Origin: Bacteroidota bacterium
GTDB lineage: Bacteria > Bacteroidota > Bacteroidia > 2-12-FULL-35-15
Assembly (NCBI GenBank): GCA_947479085.1
Contig: CANJYB010000001.1
Location: forward strand, 186,001-250,000
DNA: 64,000 nucleotides
Reading direction: 5' to 3'
Made by a program: the position numbers and the translations under genes. Under the pieces are notes generated by a model. That model saw only the letters and a program-made list of their open reading frames with translations, made no database searches and was not told the DNA's origin. This document shows positions 8,801 through 16,093 of this stretch, piece by piece; position 1 is the stretch's first letter; each line of letters starts with the position of its first letter.

Positions 8801-9818
8801 TGCTGCCCATCAGCAAAACCGCATAAATAAAATTGGTATCCGCTGGTGTTACTGTCATTCTTCCGGAGGTAGATGTGCGAATATACCAGCCGTTATTTTG
8901 TGCAATAAATGTGGTGCCTGCATTGAATGAACGATATACCCTGAATAAGGTATCTCCAACTGCTTTCCGTAAAACATACATCGAACTGTCTCTTAACGCA
9001 TTTGTTTCTATGTCATCAATAATACCTGTAATGCCTGTAACCAGAGCGAAATTTGCTCCTGCGTTGACAGATTTATACAATCCATTATTGCCTGCAAGAA
9101 AAATAATATTAGGGTCGTTCGAAAAGATAGCAATGTCATTACATGCCAAACCTGCGGCAGTAAATATGGTTGCCCAGGTTACTCCACCATCTGTGGTTTG
9201 ATAAATTACATTTCCCTGTGCGGCATATACAATGTCAGGATTGGTGGGATGTATGGCAATGGCTGTGATTGTTCCCAGTCGTATATTGTCAGAAACAGAA
9301 ACCCAGTTCAATCCTTTGTCAACGGTTTTAAAAATGCCACCTGTTTCAGGTGCAGCGTATAAAATATCGGGGTTGGAAGGCGCAACATCAAATGCATATA
9401 AATTAACCTGCCATGGCACTGCCGGTTGTGCAGCATCATTCCACGATGCCTGGAAAGTTTCTACCGGACCTATCAACGACCAGGCACTGGTGGGGCTGCG
9501 CATGGCTGGCGAAAGTGATTTCTCCTTCATGTTTCTTTCCGGTTTTACAATGGTTCCATCATCCTGCGCATACCGTTCGTTCTCCATCATCCATCTTTTG
9601 TAATACTGAGTGTAAATGTTTTTTTCGAACGGATGATTTGCGTAATAACTATTGAATGCATCTTCCAGTTGATGAGCATTGGAAACTCCGTTGAAAAAAA
9701 GATTCATCCAATCGGGCATGGTTGCCGACTTTTCAGGTAAATAATCTTCGCCTGTTTTTTGAGAATACAATCCGGACGAACAAATAGCAAGTGAAATGAA
9801 TAATAGTAGCTTTTTCAT
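5856..9818 (-). CDS. Giant secreted protein: BNR/sortilin-like propeller, PKD, LamG-like and T9SS domains
   Basis: 1320 residues with a signal peptide (1-19, ending FSLAICSSGLYS-like). Residues about 140-770 hold many propeller repeats of the type 'lYKSvNaGaNF', 'IYQTTDGGVTWA', 'WKSTDGGVSYVQV' and 'LYKTIDGGVTWN' (BNR/sortilin/YCF48-like). A PKD domain follows at about 790-860 (NPKVTYSAIGPHTATLTVTQ), then a concanavalin/LamG-like domain (about 870-1040: SAWIKPDATQNDWAG, VYLNGVAA, GLIDEVCIWNRALS). A T9SS type A sorting domain ends the protein (NAYPNPAENELFLEL ... NGIYTVSIEID ... RIIVNR). It is probably a surface adhesin or carbohydrate-binding protein. No catalytic residues for a glycosidase are evident. 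Confidence 0.88.
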   Translation of the reverse strand: MKKLLLFISLAICSSGLYSQKTGEDYLPEKSATMPDWMNLFFNGVSNAHQLEDAFNSYYANHPFEKNIYTQYYKRWMMENERYAQDDGTIVKPERNMKEKSLSPAMRSPTSAWSLIGPVETFQASWNDAAQPAVPWQVNLYAFDVAPSNPDILYAAPETGGIFKTVDKGLNWVSVSDNIRLGTITAIAIHPTNPDIVYAAQGNVIYQTTDGGVTWATIFTAAGLACNDIAIFSNDPNIIFLAGNNGLYKSVNAGANFALVTGITGIIDDIETNALRDSSMYVLRKAVGDTLFRVYRSFNAGTTFIAQNNGWYIRTSTSGRMTVTPADTNFIYAVLLMGSNIQAPAIMRSMDAGNTWTHTCTGIQNSLTGNTSSPLGMSIGQGYYDLSIMASTTNPDELIVGTTSTYKSTDSAVTFTAVGGYVGGFTLHPDVQEMKMIGNDAWISTDGGLNYSTDFYSTTANASARNKGIYGSDYWGYGQGWNEDILTGGRYHNGDAAMYDGYPAGEALRLGGGEAGTGYGSVGRDMYVAHSDIGAYVMPRTFSGDKSNFTFNLYPNEDGYGWDASEVEFYPECYNHIFIGKDSSLWKSTDGGVSYVQVYNFHQRVKKFEICRSNPLVMYLATNIKLYKTIDGGVTWNILTLPAGQSLNQLSLSVSYTDENILWITSKNNSSNNKIFKTINGGTSWINLTTPTINTYSFQIINHQAGTDGGVYITSFDLAKVFYRNNTLTDWVDFSASLPKEYKPLTTKPFYKKSKLRTAGNRGIWEVDFYEDGLPVAQPTVDKLESSCVRDTFYFDDFSAVNHALVTWQWNFPGASYVSATNIRNPKVTYSAIGPHTATLTVTQNGNISTKSVTVNVLANACAADTIPGNALKLTADGDIASGPSLNLNSNTVTISAWIKPDATQNDWAGVVFCRGGTSCSGISLRSNNELRYHWDGNFYGFSSGLSVIPNQWNHVAIVITPTDATVYLNGVAAVDNGAHSPEAFDAPTIIGEDAYGPSRTYHGLIDEVCIWNRALSMDELRAMRHLTKIPTTDTSLVLYYQFNEPNGLILDRAGNQHATMTSGASRVISTGPFAGGTSTKLNINAGGVYSFPGTDVKMGFPSSGGSTYPNGDVWVSKLNYHPDQNANPFPMVNKYWVINNYGTQNFSTLDSIAFTRLPQLTLTNPNSFFMYKRGENADGNTWGNSQDTADVYTLNGNNSQLKFSTANNITSFGQLTLNAVTGPGAGIHDHNANGNFEVNAYPNPAENELFLELNSTKESTGSIVTIYDMIGKQVLTSKQNIKIGKNIILLNMASLSNGIYTVSIEIDGSKKTQRIIVNR

Positions 9819-10172
9819 AAAAAATAAAATTTAGACAAATGTAAGGAATTGAATTTTGTTAACTGCACGTTAGCCGAGAAGACATTAAACGAAAGAAAAA
9901 ATAAACTTCCTGCTTTCCAAAGCATAAAGGACTGTTGAATTTTAAAATGGTACGCAGATAATAATGATTAGTAAGGATAAAGAATGATTTAAGATTGGAG
10001 TTTATATAAATACGTTTGCACTTACTGTGTTTCTCATTTGAACGTAACATCTTTTTTTTTTCATAACTCCAATTAATAAGAGATAAATCATTTTTCATCA
10101 TAATTCAAAACATATTAATCAGCGCTTACAGTCCCGATTTTCTTTCGGGGTACTAAATCAAAAAAAAGGAAA
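9819..10172. other. Intergenic stretch without a supported gene
   Basis: An 80-codon open frame on the minus strand (9859-10101) has no recognisable motif, an odd composition (Phe/Tyr/Lys runs) and no ribosome-site support, so it is not called. An imperfect hairpin (AGTCCCGA ... TCGGGGTACT) at 10131-10155 lies just past the stop of the FtsB-like gene and may end its transcript, although no clear T-run follows. Confidence 0.5.
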
Positions 10173-10463
10173 TTATTTCTTTTCTACAAGAACAAAAATA
10201 TCCTCGTTATCACGTTTCATGTAATATTTTTCGCGGGCAAATTTTTCCAACGTTTTAGGATTGGTGCTCAGTTCTCTTAAATCTGAAGAAATGCCGTTTA
10301 TTTCGTTAGCATAATAATTTCGTTCGTCCTGCAGTTCCCTTACCTGCTTTCTCAGGTCAATCTGGGTGGGAACATCATTCTTATCAAAAAATAGTATCCA
10401 TACCACCAATCCGACAGTGGTAAGCAGGTATTTGTTTTTCAGTACTGAAAATATCTTTTTCAC
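10173..10463 (-). CDS. FtsB/DivIC-like septum formation protein
   Basis: 96 residues: a short cytoplasmic N-terminus, one membrane segment (about 13-27, YLLTTVGLVVWILFF) and a periplasmic coiled coil (about 35-65, LRKQVRELQDERNYYANEI), then the family tail 'LEKFAREKYYMKRDNEDIFVL'. This is the DivIC/FtsB form; the protein joins FtsL and FtsQ in the divisome and signals activation of septal peptidoglycan synthesis. It is monocistronic and divergent from the L,D-transpeptidase gene. Confidence 0.88.
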   Translation of the reverse strand: MKKIFSVLKNKYLLTTVGLVVWILFFDKNDVPTQIDLRKQVRELQDERNYYANEINGISSDLRELSTNPKTLEKFAREKYYMKRDNEDIFVLVEKK

Positions 10464-10543
10464 TTTTTAATTAATTAACACAGTAAAGGTAAATGGTTTT
10501 TTATTAATAATTAATTTCGCGTAAATACTTTATCAACCAACAC

Positions 10544-11290
10544 ATGTTAAAACACGTTTTCCTTTCGTTTGCGGTATTTCTCCATCTCTCCGTTTATTCC
10601 CAATCCTTTAAATCCGGGCAGCTGAAAAACCAACGCGTTAAAACGGCTTATTCCGAAAAATGGGAGACATTGAAAGCGGAAATGACAAAACAAAAAATTA
10701 ATAAAGATAATTTCGAACTTTTTATTCGTGTTTTTAAGCAGGATAAAACAACGGAAGTATGGTTAAAATCTCAGGGAGAAAAAGAATATAAATTATTCAA
10801 AACCTATTCCATTTGCAGTTCTTCGGGCGAGCTGGGGCCCAAGCGCCACCAGGGAGACGGGCAGGTGCCGGAAGGTGCGTATTCGGTTTCTGTTTTTAAT
10901 CCTTACAGTAATTATTACCTTTCTTTAGGCGTAAGTTATCCTAACCAGTCCGATAAAATAATTGGCAAAACCAACCCCGGTGGCGACATTATGATACATG
11001 GAAACTGTGTTACCATTGGCTGCATTCCGCTTACCGATAAGTATATCAAAGAAGTATACGTACTGGCTGTGGAAGCCCGTAACAGCGGTCAGCAAACTAT
11101 TCCGGTTCATATTTTTCCCACCCGGATGAACGATAAAGGAATGAAATACCTTGCGGAAAATTTTACTGAAAAGAAAAGTTTACTTGATTTCTGGAACAAC
11201 CTCAAACCTGTTTATGATTATTTCGAACTGCATAAACAAGTACCTAAGGTTAGTATTGATAAGCAGGGGAAGTATAATGTGGTGAAGTAA
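10544..11290 (+). CDS. Secreted L,D-transpeptidase (YafK/YkuD type)
   Basis: 248 residues with a signal peptide (1-19, cut near VYSQ). The YkuD fold spans about 60-190 and has the catalytic signature H152-G-N ... G159-C160-I-P-L-T-D, with C160 as nucleophile. The spacing is typical of the YafK branch, which in E. coli includes DpaA, an amidase-like enzyme that frees Braun's lipoprotein. It probably makes or cuts 3-3 crosslinks or side links in peptidoglycan in the periplasm. The exact reaction cannot be told from sequence. Confidence 0.86.
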   Translation: MLKHVFLSFAVFLHLSVYSQSFKSGQLKNQRVKTAYSEKWETLKAEMTKQKINKDNFELFIRVFKQDKTTEVWLKSQGEKEYKLFKTYSICSSSGELGPKRHQGDGQVPEGAYSVSVFNPYSNYYLSLGVSYPNQSDKIIGKTNPGGDIMIHGNCVTIGCIPLTDKYIKEVYVLAVEARNSGQQTIPVHIFPTRMNDKGMKYLAENFTEKKSLLDFWNNLKPVYDYFELHKQVPKVSIDKQGKYNVVK

Positions 11291-11306
11291 GCTTTATATA
11301 CCACTC

Positions 11307-11369
11307 CGCTCGCGCGAGCATTTTGCTCGTGCGCATTATTAGGTGGCGTCTCGCCACCACACAAAGCAT
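11307..11369 (+). repeat. 63-bp dispersed palindromic element, copy 1
   Basis: Contains the perfect 12-bp palindrome GCTCGCGCGAGC (11308-11319), a CGAGCA/TGCTCG hairpin, then the hairpin GGTGGCG-tct-CGCCACC (11342-11358) and an 'acacaaagcat' tail. Its reverse complement recurs at 37574-37636 with 3 differences in 63 bases, and a partial copy is at 50879-50925. Translated in one frame it gives peptides such as ETPPNNAHEQNARAS, which cause spurious small ORFs. Confidence 0.88.
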
Positions 11370-11415
11370 CCGCCTTTGTTAATGTTTTCACCAACCCACC
11401 TAAGCCATCCATCCC

Positions 11416-11459
11416 GTCATTGCGAGCCCTGCTCCTTCGCAGGGCAAAGCAATCTGTTA
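11416..11459. repeat. REP-like CGTCATTGCGAG element
   Basis: Carries 'cgtcattgcgag' and 'gcaaagcaatctg' around an imperfect stem (ctgctccttcgcag). This word pair is a widespread REP-like palindromic motif in bacterial intergenic DNA. Only one copy was seen in the window. The rest of 11370-11717 is AT-rich and holds no supported gene. Confidence 0.5.
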
Positions 11460-11717
11460 ACTAAAAGATTATGCCATCAATATTTGATTTTTCCGCCTTT
11501 GTTGTTATTTTCACCAACAAACTTCCCCCATCAACAATTGCTTTTTTTTATTTGAAAAGATACTCCCTGTTTATTAATAAACGGTCTTCCCGCTTTACAC
11601 TCCAATCTTTTTCTTTTTTTGAAATAAAAAAAGAAAAAGGATTTCCGTTTCAATCGGGTTTAGATGGAGAGCGGGTTGGTTTTCAAAACTTTTTAAATAT
11701 ACCACCAGCAAGCAAAA

Positions 11718-11750
11718 AAACCTGACAGGTTTTTAAAACCTGTCAGGTTT
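11718..11750 (-). terminator. Strong hairpin after the orphan gene at 11772
   Basis: A near-perfect inverted repeat, AAACCTGACAGGTTTT / AAAACCTGTCAGGTTT. It lies 21 bp beyond the stop of the minus-strand gene. The arms consist of CCTGAC-AGGTTTT words that recur at 57092-57127 and, in shorter form (AAACCTT/AAGGTTT), at 59972-59988, so this is also a dispersed palindrome type. Confidence 0.7.
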
Positions 11751-11771
11751 AGTCTTTCAAAAAAAGAGGCC

Positions 11772-12764
11772 CTAATACAATTGCAAAGTAAAACTGATGT
11801 CCTCACCACTGGTGGTAACCACTGTTAAGTGGCGGTTTACCCCATAATCAACCACATGAAAATCAGCAGCTGTAAATTTATGATTCTGTCCATCCAGAAT
11901 GATAACCGGAGTGCTATCGCTACCTCCCGGGGTGCTTGCCAAAAACATTTTTACATCACCTCCCACCGCTTTTACCCTTAGTTTACTATTGAAAACCATG
12001 GTGCGTGTGGCTATATCCCTCGTTTCAGGATTGTGCAAAGTAAGGTTAAATGTTTTTTGCTGACGGGCCTGTATCACCTCCAGGTCGTGAAACGATTTTA
12101 TTTTTCGTTCCTTTTCAGGGTCGCTTCGGAACTTATTTATTTCCAAACCCAAATCACCAAACTGCATTTCCAGTGCAGCTGTTATAGCTTCGTCCAACGC
12201 CCCGCGTGTTATTCCGGTGGTTACTATGGCCGATTTCTGGGTGCTTCGGCCCGGCTTTATAATATTGTATTCCGCATCCACTTCGTCTTTTATAGCCACC
12301 ATCAACTCATTATCATCAGCACCTATATTAAGGCTCAGCGTTCTTAAAGCCGCTATAATATTGTCTTTCCCGTTTTTATAAAAAGGTTTTAACCCATCAG
12401 AATAAATGGCCTTGAACCTTGCAGGGTTGCTGATGGCATATATGGCTGCTATGCGGTTATACCAGTCGCGCGCCTTTCCGCGCTTGCCCTTAATGGCTTT
12501 CAGGCGGTCGTTCACGTTCACTGTCAGTCCTTCCTGTGCTGCTTCTATATTATAGTACGCATTGTATTTCAGTTCAGCCGCATCTCTCAGCGTGTGAAAT
12601 CGTGTGTACCATGCCGAATAATCCGTATCGGTGGAATACGCATCTTTCCATGATTTTAAAGCCGCATCATGAAAAAATATTTGTTTCATTGCATTTTCAT
12701 CGCTGTCTCTTGCAGCAACGATAAACGGGTTGCTCGAAAAGAGCCATCTTCTGTCTAAAGCCAT
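11772..12764 (-). CDS. Orphan cytoplasmic protein beside a periodic array
   Basis: 330 residues, no signal peptide and no membrane segment; I do not recognise the family. Residues 1-210 look mainly helical, with aromatic-rich turns (SAWYTRFHTLRDAAELKYNAYYNIEAAQ, in two halves, and GKARDWYNRIAAIYAI). After a charged linker (DPEKERKIKSFHDLEVIQARQQK) the last 90 residues look beta-rich (TFNLTLHNPETRD, LRVKAVGGDVKMFL, HLTVVTTSGEDISFTLQLY). The gene starts 48 bp from a 252-bp periodic repeat array (12812-13063). The general plan (helical N-part, beta C-part, array nearby) resembles that of the protein at 33784, but no clear sequence match was found. The coding pattern is normal and the gene has its own terminator. 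Confidence 0.75.
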   Translation of the reverse strand: MALDRRWLFSSNPFIVAARDSDENAMKQIFFHDAALKSWKDAYSTDTDYSAWYTRFHTLRDAAELKYNAYYNIEAAQEGLTVNVNDRLKAIKGKRGKARDWYNRIAAIYAISNPARFKAIYSDGLKPFYKNGKDNIIAALRTLSLNIGADDNELMVAIKDEVDAEYNIIKPGRSTQKSAIVTTGITRGALDEAITAALEMQFGDLGLEINKFRSDPEKERKIKSFHDLEVIQARQQKTFNLTLHNPETRDIATRTMVFNSKLRVKAVGGDVKMFLASTPGGSDSTPVIILDGQNHKFTAADFHVVDYGVNRHLTVVTTSGEDISFTLQLY

Positions 12765-12811
12765 TGGTTATTAAATTTATTGGTTTATATATTGATTATT
12801 AATTTTAGTTG

Positions 12812-13063
12812 TCGTTACCCGTAAGTCCGGGATATGTAAAACGTGTTTACTTTTGGTAACACAGAAGTCGGGAGTGCAGAAAGCATGTCCCAATGTCAGG
12901 TTACCGATGTCTGTGTTACTGCGAACGTGCCTGTTTGTCGTGTTGCCGAAGTCGGGGATGCTTAAACTAAACTCGTTTGTCGTATCCCGGACTTCTGTGT
13001 TATGACGCACACGCTTGTTTGCCCTATCCCGGATGTGTGGGAACCGGCAAACAAAATTTTCCT
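12812..13063. repeat. Periodic array C: six 42-bp units made of alternating 21-bp halves
   Basis: Exactly 252 bases that can be cut into twelve 21-mers. Odd halves resemble TCGTATCCCGGACTTCTGTGT; even halves resemble TATGACGCACACGCTTGTTTG. The units are degenerate but in strict register, with no insertion or deletion across 252 bases. Read on the minus strand it gives a 14-residue peptide period (VRHNTEVRDTTNEF, SLSIPDFGNTTNRH and so on), but that frame has no other sign of being a gene. There are no unique spacers, so it is not CRISPR. Confidence 0.8.
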
Positions 13064-13169
13064 GTTTTGTTGAATATTTAATAGTAGGGTAATAGTTCAT
13101 TTTTTTATGATGTCATTAAAATTTTAACGGCACAAAAGTAAAGCGTACTTGTTTTCAAAACTTACCTCC

Positions 13170-13205
13170 GACACCGGTGTCAGGGGTGACATCGATGTCA
13201 GGGGT
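13170..13205. promoter_or_regulatory. Tandem palindromic operator, two 18-bp repeats
   Basis: Two 18-bp direct repeats, GACACCGGTGTCAGGGGT (13170-13187) and GACATCGATGTCAGGGGT (13188-13205). Each opens with a perfect 12-bp palindrome. They end about 18 bp before a Bacteroidota -7 box, TATTTTTG, at 13224-13231, so they cover the -33 position of the promoter for the HxlR gene at 13251. A role as binding sites for that dimeric regulator is inferred. Confidence 0.65.
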
Positions 13206-13223
13206 AAAATTGTTGCAATTTTT

Positions 13224-13231
13224 TATTTTTG
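13224..13231 (+). promoter_or_regulatory. -7 box of the HxlR-family gene
   Basis: TATTTTTG fits the Bacteroidota consensus TAnnTTTG and lies 20 bp before the ATG at 13251. No TTTG is seen at the -33 position, which is covered by the tandem palindromes; this fits a regulated promoter. Confidence 0.5.
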
Positions 13232-13250
13232 TATAAAAAAAACAAATACC

Positions 13251-13637
13251 ATGAAAAAAACTCCTACACCTCTACCGTTTGATGAAAAAGTATTTAGTAC
13301 AAATGTTAAGCAGTATTTTGATACCTATGATGTTAAATCCTGCAAATGGATTTTGCCATTGTTGTATTACCTTAGCTTTGGGAAAAAGAAGCCCTGCGAA
13401 ATAAGAAACGATATTCCCGATATAAACGGGCGTTCTTTAAAAAGGATATTAGGCAATATGGTTCACAAAGAACTTATTCTGCGCACTGTAATTAATGACG
13501 ACCCTACCGATGTTGAATACTCCCTTTTGCCGGGCGGCAAAGTACATGTACCATCATTTGAAGCTGAAGCTGATTTAGGCAAAAAATACAGAGATATTAT
13601 AGTTAAAAGCGGTAACACAAAAAAAACAAAACCCTGA
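13251..13637 (+). CDS. HxlR-family winged-helix transcriptional regulator
   Basis: 128 residues from the ATG at 13251. A longer reading from 13149 would run through the operator repeats and is rejected. The HxlR pattern is clear: 'CKWILPLLYYLSFGKKKPCEIRNDIP' split over helices 1-2, the recognition region 'INGRSLKRILGNMVHKELI', and the wing 'DPTDVEYSLLPGG'. HxlR proteins bind DNA as dimers and often respond to oxidants or aldehydes; a single Cys near the start of helix 1 (KSCKW) is in the usual position of the sensing Cys. Palindromic repeats just upstream suggest autoregulation. No partner gene is adjacent. Confidence 0.82.
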   Translation: MKKTPTPLPFDEKVFSTNVKQYFDTYDVKSCKWILPLLYYLSFGKKKPCEIRNDIPDINGRSLKRILGNMVHKELILRTVINDDPTDVEYSLLPGGKVHVPSFEAEADLGKKYRDIIVKSGNTKKTKP

Positions 13638-13832
13638 ATAGAACTAGGTTTTTTTTATTGAAAATAATAGGGAATAAATTTGTATTATTGTATTCGGATA
13701 GGGTATATCTAAGTGCATTATTGATAATAAAGTAAAAGGTTAGTAAAAAGGAGGGTAAGTCTGGATGTTATTAACAATGCTATTTGACGACCATGAAAAT
13801 ATAAACAGTAGAACTTTAACCAACCAAACGAA

Positions 13833-14993
13833 ATGAAAAAACTTTTAACAATAATTATTTCTATTTTTATAGCTATCAATAGTTATGGACAAGCTCTTGC
13901 TAGCGAATATGAATATAAAGAATATTTTAAGAAAAACATCTCAACGCTTGACCCAATTGAAGGTATTTGGTCAGAAAATCGTTATTTTAAAATATATCGA
14001 AATGGAGAATTCTTTACAAGCGGGTCAAACATAGACAACGACCAAGTTGCAATAAAAGGTAATTCCTTTAATACAGGAGGATATAATGCCTGGAGTTTAA
14101 CTTCTTCAGACCCGAACTCTATTATTCAACAATTTAAAAAAACAGCTACTCAAGGTGTTTATATATGGGATATATATTATACTAAAAAGGACGCTTACGT
14201 AAAAGCGAATGCAATAATTTCGAACGCTGGTATTATTGAATACAGTTATGAGGTACCTTACGAATTAGCTAAAAATATTGGAAGTAAGGGCGATAATGCA
14301 ATTTTTACTTCAACCGAAGAAATAAAAATGATAAAAATATTTCCAACTATTGAAGACATTAAAAAATATTCACCTTCATCTGGTAGTGGTTTTGCGATAA
14401 ACTCAAATGGTGTCATAGTTACAAATCATCACGTTATTAGCGATGCAAATAGTATTAATGTAAGGGGTATAAATGGTGATTTTTCAAAAGTTTACAAAGC
14501 AAAAGTATTAGTAGATGATAAAAATAATGACCTTGCAATAATTAAAATTGATGATAACTCTTTTACTTCAATTCGAGCAATACCTTATGTTATATCAAAT
14601 AAATCCAATGATGTAGGGTGTTCAATATATTGCTTGGGTTATCCCCTTCGTGCAACAATGGGTGATGAAGTAAAATTAACTAATGGAATTATTAGTTCTA
14701 AATCTGGATTCCAGGGAGATGTTACAACATATCAAATAACCGCACCTATTCAACCTGGGAATAGCGGAGGACCTTTATTTGATGATAAAGGAAACTTAAT
14801 AGGCATTGTTAATGCCAAGCATTTAGGTGCTGAAAATGTTTCCTATGCTATAAAAACACCCTACTTAATTAATTTACTTAATACATTAGCTACACCTCTT
14901 AAATTACAAACTGTAAGCGTTCTTTCAGGGAAGTCACTTTCCGAACAAGTGAAAATTATAAGAAATTTTACTTATATAATTGAAACTAACTAA
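13833..14993 (+). CDS. Secreted trypsin-like serine protease (S1C/HtrA-like, no PDZ)
   Basis: 386 residues with a signal peptide (1-20, ending NSYGQ). Residues about 25-165 form an unknown beta-rich domain (EGIWSENRYFKIYRNGEF). The protease domain (about 180-350) has a complete triad: H200 in TNHHV, D233 in NDLAI and S311 in GNSGGP. No PDZ domain follows, unlike DegP, so regulation must differ. The gene and its convergent neighbour (15040) are more AT-rich than the genes around them, which suggests acquired DNA. It probably acts in the periplasm or outside the cell; the substrate is unknown. Confidence 0.85.
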   Translation: MKKLLTIIISIFIAINSYGQALASEYEYKEYFKKNISTLDPIEGIWSENRYFKIYRNGEFFTSGSNIDNDQVAIKGNSFNTGGYNAWSLTSSDPNSIIQQFKKTATQGVYIWDIYYTKKDAYVKANAIISNAGIIEYSYEVPYELAKNIGSKGDNAIFTSTEEIKMIKIFPTIEDIKKYSPSSGSGFAINSNGVIVTNHHVISDANSINVRGINGDFSKVYKAKVLVDDKNNDLAIIKIDDNSFTSIRAIPYVISNKSNDVGCSIYCLGYPLRATMGDEVKLTNGIISSKSGFQGDVTTYQITAPIQPGNSGGPLFDDKGNLIGIVNAKHLGAENVSYAIKTPYLINLLNTLATPLKLQTVSVLSGKSLSEQVKIIRNFTYIIETN

Positions 14994-15039
14994 TGAAATT
15001 TGAAATCCTAAACCGAGAAAGAAAAACGAAAATACAAGC

Positions 15040-15948
15040 CTAAAAGGGAAAAGGTTTTAACATTTTCAGCGATTTTAAAGTAGATTTATGATAATTACTA
15101 AATAAATCAGAAGAGCTCTTAAATTGTTCCTTAAAAGTAGCTAGTAAATTCTGTTGGTTTTTAAATTCTTGTGTAGCTTTTAATAATATTCCGTTCATTT
15201 CATTTGCAAGAAATAAATTTTGATTTTTACGATTTAATTCACGCAAAGGCATAATAAGTTTTTCGTGTGCAACAAGTTCATTTGTTGCTTTTGGCAAATT
15301 ATGCCAGTCAGCAGTAATATTATCTACCTTCTTTACATAATCTATTATTTCTTGTGATACATTTTGCGCGTTTTGTTTTGTTGCAGTCATCATCTTTTCA
15401 AAGTATAAGCGATAATTTTCTATTGCATCATTCCTTCTTTCGTTATGTAAATTATATGTAGTATTAAAGAAGTCCATGTTTTCAAAGGATTTGTTATGCC
15501 AAAATTCAATAGAATGAATTGCCTCCCAAATTTTGTTGAATGCTTCTAATTTTAAATTCATTTTCTTTTTGCAAAAAACGAAAAGGATATTACTTCTAAT
15601 ATTTAAAAAGTATGCCTCGTATGTATTTTTATATCCAATTTCGCTTATAGAACTTAGGGGTAAAATTTGTATTCGTTTAGAAACAAAATTCCCTTCATTT
15701 TTAAAAGTAAAAGATTCAGAAGATTTTAAAAAAGCTTCACTTTGCTTTTCTATTTGTTTTAAGAAACTCTCTAAGGCAATTTCAAAAATTCGTTTAGTTT
15801 TTTTTCTTTCGAAATAATTACCAATATTTTTTAAAATTGCATTAATTAGAAAACCAGTTACAAATACAAATAATGTAATTGTAATTGTTGCCGCAGTATC
15901 ATTCTTAATACCATAATTGCAACTTATATATTGTATTATTGAATTCAT
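15040..15948 (-). CDS. Single-pass membrane protein of unknown function
   Basis: 302 residues. One membrane segment (about 20-41, TATITITLFVFVTGFLINAIL) is followed by a basic stretch (NYFERKKTKR) and a long, mainly helical cytoplasmic part with several probable coiled coils (about 45-75 and 165-290). I do not recognise the family. The gene is AT-rich, as is the convergent protease gene 46 bp away. The sequence does not show whether the two work together. Confidence 0.7.
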   Translation of the reverse strand: MNSIIQYISCNYGIKNDTAATITITLFVFVTGFLINAILKNIGNYFERKKTKRIFEIALESFLKQIEKQSEAFLKSSESFTFKNEGNFVSKRIQILPLSSISEIGYKNTYEAYFLNIRSNILFVFCKKKMNLKLEAFNKIWEAIHSIEFWHNKSFENMDFFNTTYNLHNERRNDAIENYRLYFEKMMTATKQNAQNVSQEIIDYVKKVDNITADWHNLPKATNELVAHEKLIMPLRELNRKNQNLFLANEMNGILLKATQEFKNQQNLLATFKEQFKSSSDLFSNYHKSTLKSLKMLKPFPF

Positions 15949-16093
15949 TTAATTTTGTAGTTTAATTTTTACTTTATTTTTATTCTGCAAAAGTACCAAA
16001 TATTGAAATGCCCTTGCTGGCGTTGGTTTGTGATAAATTATTTTTTAATATACCGCCACCTTAAAGTAAATTTACATCATCTATATCTTTAGT

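Noticed and set aside
9859-10101. 80-codon frame before the large T9SS gene
   Set aside because: No motif, unusual composition, no supported start.
11218-11412. Small frame with the peptide ETPPNNAHEQNARAS
   Set aside because: Generated by the 63-bp palindromic element; the same peptide arises from copy 2 on the other strand.
12777-13100. 107-codon frame on the minus strand with 14-residue repeats
   Set aside because: The peptide period is explained by the 42-bp DNA period; there is no signal peptide, no fold-like core and no start site apart from one ATG outside the array.
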